A stretch of DNA of 64,000 bases from Eutreptiella sp. 'Long Island Sound 2002' (taxonomy: Eukaryota > Euglenozoa > Euglenophyceae > Eutreptiales > Eutreptiaceae): NCBI GenBank assembly GCA_964036045.1, contig OZ038386.1, forward strand, positions 14,915,433 to 14,979,432. Direction: 5' to 3'. Below the pieces are notes generated by a model. The model was not told where the DNA came from and ran no database searches. It saw nothing but the letters and a program-made list of their open reading frames with translations. Shown piece after piece: positions 55,705 to 64,000 of the stretch. The position numbers and the translations under genes are program-made. Each line of letters opens with the position of its first letter. The first letter of the stretch is position 1.

Positions 55705-56469
55705 GGCATACTCTAGTTGTATTAGAGATGCACTGAGCATCCATGCATTTTTATCTTAGTATTGGTCCAACCAAAAGTGGTGATAACACATTTTGACCTA
55801 TGGAACCAAACACCCAATCAGGATATGGAGTGGACCCCTTAATCCCCTTTCAATGTGAAGCTATGCATCTTTTCCTGAGTTGACTGAGCACTGACATATC
55901 TAAAGTAGACCCTATGAATTTATCTATGTTTTTCCATGAATACTTATCTGCCCTAGTGGTATGCACCCTAGGGGGCTAGGCACCTCTTTTTGAGAGGTCC
56001 TGGGTTCAATTCCTGGTCAGCCTAGCTCAGTAGGAAGATCCCATGTGACATGGCAGTGACCTCATCGCCACATTCTATGCCACCTCAGCACATATGGGAC
56101 CCAAAACAAAGAGTGCACATCTCCTGAGATGGCACTATGGAGAGAGAGTGACCTTGGGACAGTTTTCCAAACTCTTTTCGGAAACATTACAGCTATCTTT
56201 GTGAATATGCATTCCTAATTGACCTGAGTTGCAGTTTCCGTGAATATCCAATCATCTTTCACTGTTTACACTGCAGCCCTTCATGCTTTGATCCTGAATT
56301 CTCTTCTCCTTGCATACTTCTGGCTTGGGTTATCCTGGATTGACTCTATTGACTCTATTTCTGCAAACAAAAGGTTTTCATCATCTAAAACAAGCAGCAG
56401 GAAACCCTACAGCAACAGCAAGCAGCAGGAGAAGCAACAACACAGTGCTGAAACCACTATAAACCTTTC
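55705..56469. other. Non-coding stretch with tRNA-like pieces, possibly part of element C 5' LTR
   Basis: No protein gene supported. tRNA-like parts: a perfect 5-bp anticodon-type stem ACCTC/GAGGT with loop TTTTTGA (55982-55998), a B box GGTTCAATTCC in a 5-bp T-arm (56000-56016), and then an A-box match TAGCTCAGTAGG (56023-56034). Order and missing variable loop rule out a normal tRNA gene; a tRNA-derived SINE fragment is possible. Confidence 0.35.
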
Positions 56470-56486
56470 TGGTAGCAAGAGGCAGC
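56470..56486 (+). promoter_or_regulatory. Possible primer-binding site of element C
   Basis: TGGTAGCAAGAGGCAGC resembles element B's initiator-Met PBS (TGGTAGCAGAGGA) except for one inserted A and a diverged tail. It lies about 110 bp before the gag frame. The LTR cannot be verified because the 3' copy lies beyond the window. Confidence 0.35.
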
Positions 56487-56582
56487 CTGTCTCTGCGCAC
56501 CGGCAGCAACCCCGTGCCGTACATCCAGTGCGCCGAGTACGGGCAAACATAAGCAGAAGGGTGAAAGAAGGACGCTGACGTG

Positions 56583-58975
56583 AAGACAGCGCCAGCGCCT
56601 GAGGCACCGGCAAGGCCGGCACCTGGCGCTGTACCTTCGGCGGAGCCCTTACATGGGCCAGTGGATGCCGCTGAGGACTCCCTGGATGGACTCCAGACGG
56701 CCTTCGGGGCCCTGTCCGTCGAAGAGGTGGTCGTGGTCACTCAGCCTGAGAAGATGAAGAGAAGTGAGAGCGAGAAGGATGCTGGAGAACGAGCAGACGA
56801 AGGAGAGGAACAAGGGCAAGACCTGAAGCATGACCCTACCTTCGAAGGCGCACCAAGCGCTTCTGGCCTCCACGCATCACCCTCTCCTATAACCACCACA
56901 CTCCCAGCCGCCGCAACATCCACTTTCACAACCAACCCGTCTATGGCAGAGGGCACAGGCTTTACTGGCATGCCTCCCTACCCCGCCTATGGTACGGGCC
57001 CACCTACCACTGCGCTCCATGAGGCAACTACTGCCAGTGAGCCTGTGGCTTCCAGCTCCGCGCCGCGATGGTATGCGGCTGACTATCCCCACCCACTACA
57101 CGCTACTGGAACTTATGTGGATGTTCCTGGGTATGCTCCTGGGTATGCACCTGGGTATGCACCCTTGAGTGGGTTGAGGAGAGGACCCGGTCTCTTGGAG
57201 GCAGGAGTAGAGGATCGGGGAGATCCTCCAACAGGTCCCTGACACGGTCGGAGATCAACGAGGTGCTCCGAGGAGCAACTTCAAAAATTGTGGGCGACCT
57301 CACACAAGAGATCCGTGAGAAGCTGGAGCCCCTGATGATCCCGCCCCAAACGTCACCTATCTCGGTGGGAATGTCAACCCACCGAGTACAGGCTAACCAC
57401 CTGACGGCAGGGTTGACAAATACCCTGGGGAGCCTAAGGAGCAGACCGATGCCGACGCCTGCAGCTATTCCGAGAAGTCCTTTCGTGCCGAGAACGGCCC
57501 AGCCGCCCTACAGCCACGTGACGAACTCGACGAGGGCCGAGCTGGACCGGCTGGGGCTAACAGCCTTGAGGGCTATGGTGGACGTAGAGCCTTATGGCTC
57601 TAGTGATCTTGGCGGAGACCCCTCCGATGAGGAGCCGCCGTCGATGGATTCTTCTTCGCCCTCAGATGACGATGACCCTGAGGACCCCGAGGACCCCAAG
57701 GGTAAGAAGAAGAAGAAGAAGAAGAAGAAGACCCGACGCCTTGAAGGACGCCGAGCTCAGGAGGCGAAGGCTATTGCCACCTCCAAGACAGTGGTGAACC
57801 TGCCTGAGTTCACAGGCAAGGACCTCAGCGAGTTCGCTGAGAACTTTGGCCGGTTCCTACGACTGACCGGCCAAACCCGCGCGAGTGGGCGAGTGAAGTG
57901 CGATCTGCTCCTGCAGTGCTGCAAGACCAAGTACCTGGAGAAGCAGGTCAGGCAGATCGTGACTAACTCAGCCACCTTTGCCGATGTGTTGGTTGCCCTG
58001 GGGAGGCAGTACCCAACCTACGAAACCGACCTCTCCATCACGGTCGAGATCCAGAAACTACCCGTGCTGCCCAAAAACCCCAAGCCTGGCAGGGTATCTG
58101 AGCTGTTGGCTGATCTGGATCACTGGGCTGGACGACTGACGCCCGGCTCCTACAGCAGCGACGACCTGCTATTCTGGTTGGTGGCCAAGCTCCCTCGAGA
58201 GCTATGGGACGAGTGCCGTTCGACAGCTGAGCGCAAGGCTAGATCCCTCCACTACGAGGATCTATGCGTGCTGCTCCTGGAGCTGGCGCTGGAGAAGGAG
58301 AGCGACCAGCACCTGAACAACTACCGTCCTGGTGGTGGAGGTTCTGGAGGCAAAGGGTACCAAGGGTCCCGACCTGGGCAGGGGACTACCCCCAAACACG
58401 CCCACGCCCGTCTCATGGAGAACGTGAAGGAGCTATTCTGGTGTGATGCCAGAGACGAGCAGGGCCACCTGCAGCACGCCTCTGACTGCGAGCAGCGAGA
58501 CTGCTTCGTAGTCCGGGGGAAGCAGCAGGAGAAGAACACCGGCGCTAAAGCGAAGCTGCCGGATCATTACCGGTGCACCATCACGTGTGCATTCTGCGGT
58601 AAGCGGAAGCACTACGAGGATGAGTGCTACCATAAGCAACGCCTATCGGCGAAGCTTAAAGGGGAAGATCCTGGCAAAGGCTCAAGCAAAGGTGGAGGCA
58701 AAGGCAAAGGCAACGACTCCGGCAAGGGCAAGTCGAAAGGACGTGGTCAGGGTGGTCAAGACAAGGGTCAAGGTGGACGAGGAGGAGGCGCTAACCGCCA
58801 GCCCGACAACAAGAACAAGGACAAGAACGGAGGCAACCCCAACCCTAATCCAGGGGGGAACTCCGAGCCCTCTGGAGGGCAATCTGGTCCGACCACACGC
58901 TCACAAACGCAGGCCCAGCAAGAACAAGGAGCCAAGCGTGACCATGAAGGTGGTGATGACGGCAACGCTAAGTAG
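56583..58975 (+). pseudogene. gag: Element C gag (one frameshift)
   Basis: Capsid/nucleocapsid protein of a chromovirus. The first frame is open from about 56562 (no ATG until 56754, MKRSESEKDAGER) to 57242. It is acidic, Pro/Ala-rich, with a PGYA repeat (57125-57165). Near 57165-57200 the register changes by one frame to the frame that ends at TAG 58973-58975. That part has a Lys-rich run (57702-57735), the capsid core (LPEFTGKDLSEFAENFGRFL, then LLADLDHWAGRLTPGSYSSD, LVAKLPRELWDEC), a CCHC knuckle CAFCGKRKHYEDEC (from 58588), and a Gly/Lys-rich tail (GKGSSKGGGKGKGND). The PR and pol frames follow in the same phase. Either a single-base lesion or an intron separates the two gag parts. Confidence 0.88.
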
Positions 58976-59470
58976 AGGAGCCGTTTCATGAGGATGGCCC
59001 GCAAATTGCGGAACAAGGGGTTCGAGGTGACCTGTCCCGCGGAGTTCTGACGGGGACGCTCTGGTGGCACCCAAGACCTGGTGTTTTGGGTACCTATCCG
59101 ACTAGGGGGACGTGAATACCTGGGGGTACTGGATACTGGCGCCACAATATCTATAGTGGCCAAGAACATTTTACCTTGTGGGAGCCTGAAGAACACCATG
59201 ACCACCGCCGCTATACGCATGGGGGATGGACATGTGGTGCACAGCTGCGGGGACTGTGAGATGGAGGTACCTATGGGCCCCACGACTATCGCCCATCGGT
59301 TCTATGTGATGGACACTGATGCCTTCGACTTTGTACTGGGGACTGACTTCTTCGTGCAGCACTCCCAGATACAATCCCTGACGCTGCAAGCGCCCTACCT
59401 CCTCTACGTGGACCACGGCAGTGGCAGAGAGTCTGTGCCACTGGAGCAGTCGGAACATACCTCGAGTTAA
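58976..59470 (+). CDS. Element C aspartic protease
   Basis: In the same frame as gag and pol but closed by stops on both sides (TAG 58973, TGA 59048, TAA 59468-59470). It encodes a retropepsin: LVFWVPIRLGGREYLGVLDT then GATISIV (DTGA active site near 59133), RMGDGHVV flap-like segment, and FDFVLGTDFFV, the C-terminal protease motif. It would process Gag-Pol during particle maturation. No ATG lies between TGA 59048 and the active site, so it would need readthrough of the stops, or the stops are decay. Compare element A, which has two in-phase stops at the same place. Confidence 0.8.
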
Positions 59471-59500
59471 CTGAGACTATCGAAGGAGGAGCCCTGGAAC

Positions 59501-62500
59501 ATGATGGCGGCCTCCAAAACTGAGGACTATCAACTATTGGGGGAAGTCCTAGACCAAGGTCTGAAGGAGTTGGGTTACTCTCGAGAAGACCTAAGTGTGG
59601 AGCTGTTCGCCAGCGACAAGCAGCATGTACTGGACCTATACTGCAGCAAGGGGAAGAACTGCAGCTACAAACTTTACTGGCCCTCTTTCGGGATGGCCTA
59701 CGGGAACCCCAAATTCAGTGAACTGGGAAAGGTGTTGACCAAGGTGGCCTTGGGACGTTTCCGTATGGTCCTGTGTTCCCCCGATTGGGGAGCCCATGGG
59801 GGCAACGAGTACTGGCGAAACCTCCTGGACAGGCTGACTATCAGCTCTGTTCGTTTGCCTGATGAGGCCATCTACGTGCCTCTGGGACGCAAGACGCCTA
59901 TTGGGAAGCCCGGATTAGGGAGTATGCTCAGCGTGGTGGACGGAAGTCTTACCACCATCCCCTGGGAAGACCTGGACCCGACTCTGGTCCAGGCTATACA
60001 ACAAGAAAGCGATGGACTCGCCTTGGGTGACTTGAAGGATCGCCTACGAACTCAAGATGCTGTTGAAACTACACCCGGAGGAGATGAGTACATCGTGACT
60101 GACAACAACGCCCCCAACTCTCCCTGTCATGTACCTGTTCCTGATGGAGTCTCTGAGTGTGGACTATCTGAGCTACCTAGCTCTATCCACTCAGATGACG
60201 AAACTGAGCACGACGCCTTCTTCGTGCAGACCTGTGTGGAGGAAGTGGAGAACGCCGAGTACGTCGCCCCACTAAGACCCCTACTCTCCATGAGGGTGGA
60301 AGACCCCGTGGATGAAGAGCTGGACCCTCGATCCAGGCTCAGGGAGTATGTGGATTCCAAGAGGAAGTTGGTGGCGAAAAAGCTATGCTACGCGAAGCCT
60401 ACCCGCAGCTCATGGCCACTGAAGCAAGGACGTAAGGGAGACCTATCCCAATTGAAGGAGGACCTCGAACAGAAGATCACCACCTGGCAAAGGGAGGTAG
60501 ATCTGAAGCTCATGAAGAGCGTGTGGGGCGCCCATGTGAGGACCCCAGAGGAGGACGACCTCTCGGAGGAATGTGTATGTGAACCCCCTCGAGCGTGCCT
60601 ATGTTGCCATCGTCCACCGGAGATGGTTGAACAAGACCTTCTATATGCCTACCAAGGGCTGAAGGATACTACCGCCGGCGAAGAGTCGGTGGAGGACCAC
60701 CTCCCGACGTTTATTCAAGGGGCAAGCAACTTACACTCCGACGAGGATATGGAAGACAAGATCAACGTATTGGACCTGCGGGTACAGAAGCTGATAAGGA
60801 CCTATCTGGAGGTGTTCGGAGAACTACCCCCTCCAGCCTCATGCGACAAGCTGGTACAGATGGACCTCAAGCTGAAACCCGAGTTCGTGGGTCACAAGAT
60901 CCGGAGGAGACCCTATCCAGCTCCTAAAGAGCAGGCCGACGAGATCGAGCGACAGATACAAGAGTGTATCGACGCAGGCCTAGTCCTGGAGTACAAGGAC
61001 GGGGACTACCCCCTACACTGCAGCCCCTCTTTCCTGGTGGCTCAACCTGGGTCTACAGCCAAACGGCTGGTAGTGGACTACGGAGAGCTGAACAAGAAGA
61101 CGCTGAACCACTCAGGGTCCATTCCCAATATGGAGTCTACCCTGGAGAAGATAGCCTCCTGTCGCTACAAGACCAAGATGGACAAGCGAAGCGGATTCTG
61201 GCAAGTGGACCTGACGCCCAACGCACAGGAACTACTGGCCTTCATCACCCCTCAGGGGAGGGTGTTCAAGTGGAAGGTCATGCCGTTTGGCGTGGCTAAC
61301 GCACCCGCTCTATTCCAAGAGCTGATGAACAAGATCTTGTCCATCCTACGAAGGAGACCTAAGGTGCAGGAGCGCATATCCCGTGGTGCCCAGATGGAGG
61401 CTCACATCGACGATGTATGCCTCGGGACCAATACCCAGGAGGATCACCCAATCCTCTTGGGTGAGTTCTTTGCGGTCTGCCAGGAGAACCACACACGACT
61501 CAAGCTGGAGAAGTGTGAGTTCATGCAGGAGACAATGCAGTACCTGGGGTTTGACGTTGGCTATGGGTGGTGGACCCCAGCGGCCTCTAAGGGCAAACCC
61601 CTGATGGATGCCAAGGTACGACACGAAGACCCCAAGAAAGAACTTCATGATGTACGCAGTTTCATTGGGGCGTGCAACTTCTATCGCCGCCACATCAAGA
61701 ACTTCACCTACACCAGCGCCGTTCTGACGGACCTGATCAAGAAGAGTACTACTTGGCGCTGGGGCGCACAAGAGCAACAAGCGTTTGACGAGCTCAAAGA
61801 CAAGGTAGCCAACGCTAAGTGCTTGGGCGTGCCTAGGGCACAAGGGGAGATTATCGTGGTGACCGACGCCAGCAATGTGGGCGGTGGTGGAACGTTGTTC
61901 CAATGGCAAGCACTAGAGAAGGAGAAGTTCGACTCGGCCATTTCCCAATGGGGGACGGAAGGTCTCAACCGAGATGGAACCCTCAAGCACAGCTACCCTG
62001 ACGACAAGTGGGTCCTAGTACCTCTGGGCCACTGGAACTGGAAGTGGAACCAGGCCAGGGGGAACTACTCCACCTATGAGCAGGAATTGCTCGCGGGTAT
62101 GCTGGTGCCATCCTCACAAGCACGACTGTTGGGGAGTAACCCTGTGGTCTGGCTGTGCGACCAAGAACCGGTCCGCAGTTTCCAGAAGGGTCCCCCACCT
62201 GAGAAGGCCAAGCTACGGCGCTGGTGGACCTACCTCAGTCAACTACGGCTGACGGTACACCATATCCAGGGAGTGAAGAACGAGTGCGCCGACTACATCA
62301 GCCGCAACAACTTCGACGCCCTGATTGGTGCCCGGTCTGAAGCGCTGGCTAAGGAGGCGTTCAGCCGTATGGACGTACACCTGGACCTGAACATGACCAT
62401 GATACGCCCCCTGGATGGACTCCAACAATCGGAGTACCTGAAGGAGTTTGGGGATATCTACAAGCGCCTGGAGAAACGCCTTGAACCCCTCCTGGTCAAC

Positions 62501-63979
62501 CAGGACCAGTGGAAGAGGCACAAGAGCTACCTCTGGCACGAGGACCGCATCGTGGTGCCTAGTGACCGAGTCCCAGCGCTGCTGAAGTGGACCCATGAGT
62601 CCAGTGGTCATGTGGGTGCTGACCGTACCCTGAGGTTGTTCAAGCAGTGGTTCCACACTACGTGGACGGACGACCAACTCCGGAAAACCCTCGAGCCTAT
62701 CGTGGACAAGTGCCCGTGCAGGTCCTGTAAACCAGGGGACATCAGGGACAGAGGTCTCTACTCGACCCTGCCCATCCCTCACTGTGCTAACAGTGTTCTA
62801 TACGTGGACTACACGGAGATGCCGAAGTTCGGGGGCTATGACTTCGCCCTCGTGGTAACCTGTGGGTTGACCAGGTTTACCAGGGTGTTCCCATGTACCA
62901 AGCACATTACCGGGGAGGAGACTATCAAGATACTCCTGGAGGAGTGGTTTTGTGTCTATGGGGCGCCCAAGGAGATCAACTCCGATGAGGACGTACGAGT
63001 ACGCTCAGATACTGGCTGGTACAAGAGGGTCCTGAGATCCCTCAATGTCCAGGTGTCTACGGGGATTCCCTACTCTCACACGAGCAACCCCCTATGTGAG
63101 CGACAGATCCGTGTCCTGAAGGAGAACGTACAGATATGGTGCAAAACCGAACGCACCAGGGACTGGGTGAGACTACTCCCCGTCATATCCTTGATGATGA
63201 ACTCCCAAGAGAGTTCAGCTACTGGGTACTCGCCCCATGAGCTATTCCTCGGGCGCCCGGCATGGTTCCTACATGCCCCCTATCCAGAGGACACCCATTC
63301 TTCTGTGGGTGAATGGGTCGAAGAGCAACAAGCGAAGGTGGACAAGGCCAAGGCTATGCTCCAGAGAGTGAGGGAGCGTCAGTGGAACAAGAAGAACAAG
63401 CACCGAGTACCTGCCGCCTACCAAGAGGGGGACTGGGTGCTGGTGCACCACAGTCGACTACCCGCCTGGCCACGCTCTACCAGCGATGACCCATACTTCG
63501 GGCCGTACAAGATTCTATCTGTGGATGGACACCGTATCACCGTGCGGTGTTCTCCCCGTCTAGGGGGGACCCTGGTGTGCGCTGCACAACACCTGAAGCG
63601 CTACTATGATCCTGAAGACCTCTGTGGGGAGGAGTGGGAGCTGAACGACGAGGAAATCGCCGCTCTGGACCTACAAGGGGCTGCCAGCCCTATGGAAGTT
63701 GAAGGTGAACTCCCCGACATGAACGCCGAGGAGATGGCTAAGGAAGGCTTCTACCTGGTGAAGTCTGTCCTACGCCACCGCTATCGCCAGGGTTGGCGCT
63801 TCCTCACCCGCTGGGAAGGGGTTGGAGTCGAAGAGGCCACCTGGGAGCCCTTCTCTGCATTTGTTCTACCGGAGGGACGCCTAAACTCAGTTCTGGTTGA
63901 CTACTTGTCCCAGAACAACCTTGGTGAGTTGCTGAGGCTCACTGAGACGCTTGCCTCCAAGACTAAAGCTAGGGACTGA
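59501..63979 (+). CDS. pol: Element C pol: Dam-like domain, RT, RNase H, integrase, chromodomain (intact)
   Basis: 1,492 codons from ATG 59501, uninterrupted, in phase with protease and gag. Domains in order: Dam-like domain (about 59540-59945: LSVELFASDKQHVLDLY, LYWPSFGMAYGNPKFSELGK, VLCSPDWG, LSVVDGSL; no NPPF); acidic linker with a Cys-rich CVCEPPRACLCC patch (60570-60606); RT (about 60850-61600) with RLVVDYGELN and HIDD at 61403-61414 in place of YxDD; RNase H (VTDASNVGGGG near 61860); integrase with HHCC finger (62593-62740), Asp in VDYTEM (62805), Asp in NSDEDV (about 62979) and Glu in CERQIRVLKE (about 63098); chromodomain YLVKSVLRHRYRQGW ... TRWEGV ... ATWEPFSAF (63752-63870). Best-preserved coding region of the window, so element C is probably the youngest of the three. 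Confidence 0.95.
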   Translation: MMAASKTEDYQLLGEVLDQGLKELGYSREDLSVELFASDKQHVLDLYCSKGKNCSYKLYWPSFGMAYGNPKFSELGKVLTKVALGRFRMVLCSPDWGAHGGNEYWRNLLDRLTISSVRLPDEAIYVPLGRKTPIGKPGLGSMLSVVDGSLTTIPWEDLDPTLVQAIQQESDGLALGDLKDRLRTQDAVETTPGGDEYIVTDNNAPNSPCHVPVPDGVSECGLSELPSSIHSDDETEHDAFFVQTCVEEVENAEYVAPLRPLLSMRVEDPVDEELDPRSRLREYVDSKRKLVAKKLCYAKPTRSSWPLKQGRKGDLSQLKEDLEQKITTWQREVDLKLMKSVWGAHVRTPEEDDLSEECVCEPPRACLCCHRPPEMVEQDLLYAYQGLKDTTAGEESVEDHLPTFIQGASNLHSDEDMEDKINVLDLRVQKLIRTYLEVFGELPPPASCDKLVQMDLKLKPEFVGHKIRRRPYPAPKEQADEIERQIQECIDAGLVLEYKDGDYPLHCSPSFLVAQPGSTAKRLVVDYGELNKKTLNHSGSIPNMESTLEKIASCRYKTKMDKRSGFWQVDLTPNAQELLAFITPQGRVFKWKVMPFGVANAPALFQELMNKILSILRRRPKVQERISRGAQMEAHIDDVCLGTNTQEDHPILLGEFFAVCQENHTRLKLEKCEFMQETMQYLGFDVGYGWWTPAASKGKPLMDAKVRHEDPKKELHDVRSFIGACNFYRRHIKNFTYTSAVLTDLIKKSTTWRWGAQEQQAFDELKDKVANAKCLGVPRAQGEIIVVTDASNVGGGGTLFQWQALEKEKFDSAISQWGTEGLNRDGTLKHSYPDDKWVLVPLGHWNWKWNQARGNYSTYEQELLAGMLVPSSQARLLGSNPVVWLCDQEPVRSFQKGPPPEKAKLRRWWTYLSQLRLTVHHIQGVKNECADYISRNNFDALIGARSEALAKEAFSRMDVHLDLNMTMIRPLDGLQQSEYLKEFGDIYKRLEKRLEPLLVNQDQWKRHKSYLWHEDRIVVPSDRVPALLKWTHESSGHVGADRTLRLFKQWFHTTWTDDQLRKTLEPIVDKCPCRSCKPGDIRDRGLYSTLPIPHCANSVLYVDYTEMPKFGGYDFALVVTCGLTRFTRVFPCTKHITGEETIKILLEEWFCVYGAPKEINSDEDVRVRSDTGWYKRVLRSLNVQVSTGIPYSHTSNPLCERQIRVLKENVQIWCKTERTRDWVRLLPVISLMMNSQESSATGYSPHELFLGRPAWFLHAPYPEDTHSSVGEWVEEQQAKVDKAKAMLQRVRERQWNKKNKHRVPAAYQEGDWVLVHHSRLPAWPRSTSDDPYFGPYKILSVDGHRITVRCSPRLGGTLVCAAQHLKRYYDPEDLCGEEWELNDEEIAALDLQGAASPMEVEGELPDMNAEEMAKEGFYLVKSVLRHRYRQGWRFLTRWEGVGVEEATWEPFSAFVLPEGRLNSVLVDYLSQNNLGELLRLTETLASKTKARD

Positions 63980-64000
63980 ACCTTACCCTTACCTGCCAAA

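Noticed and set aside
1-64000. CRISPR array, bacterial operons, ribosome-binding sites or rRNA
   Set aside because: None seen; the content is eukaryotic retroelements and satellites. The regular arrays present lack conserved repeat/unique spacer structure.

Overview
This is eukaryotic nuclear DNA from a repeat-dominated intergenic region. I recognise no host gene, rRNA or clean tRNA gene. The coding sequence I can assign belongs to retroelements: three different chromodomain Ty3/gypsy (chromovirus-type) elements, A, B and C, and two APE-type non-LTR (LINE) copies. Many mini- and microsatellites, long G or C runs and dispersed repeats surround them. This fits a large, transposon-rich genome, most likely a unicellular alga or other protist, but nothing here fixes the lineage. 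The only host clue is a primer-binding site matching the 3' end of eukaryotic initiator tRNA-Met.

Layout. 1-7.4 kb: 3' part of gypsy element A (plus strand): gag tail, then protease, Dam-methyltransferase-like domain, RT, RNase H, integrase and chromodomain, broken by stops and a frameshift. 7.4-27.4 kb: no convincing genes. It holds an inverted/tandem repeat cluster (9.7-10.2 kb), a hAT-like MITE with 8-bp target duplication (13.1-13.5 kb), two copies and a fragment of a GTATAC/GTAGAC-rich repeat, and several satellites. 27.5-32.45 kb: a decayed LINE-like element carrying an AlkB-type dioxygenase domain upstream of an APE endonuclease. 32.455-48.558 kb: gypsy element B (minus strand) with 2.4-kb LTRs, a PPT and a PBS, inserted into that LINE, which resumes at 48.559 kb. 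B's left LTR is itself split by a 1.86-kb GC-rich VNTR element with an (ACCT)n tail and a 7-bp target duplication, giving a three-level nest. 48.9-54.3 kb: an unfamiliar block with six copies of a perfect GC-rich palindrome, a 198-bp direct repeat, a possible RT-tail fragment and three unrecognised genes or pseudogenes. 55.1-55.7 kb: a LINE RT fragment. 56.5 kb to the end: gypsy element C (plus strand) with a near-complete gag, a protease and an intact 1,492-residue pol.

Shared biology. All three gypsy elements encode, between protease and RT, a divergent domain matching the Dam-like adenine-methyltransferase fold known from DIRS-type elements. Only A keeps an NPPF catalytic motif. The LINE carries a complete-looking AlkB active-site set. 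Nucleic-acid methylation and demethylation modules riding on retroelements are the most interesting theme of the window. The unfamiliar palindrome-marked block at 49-54 kb is the best candidate for something undescribed.
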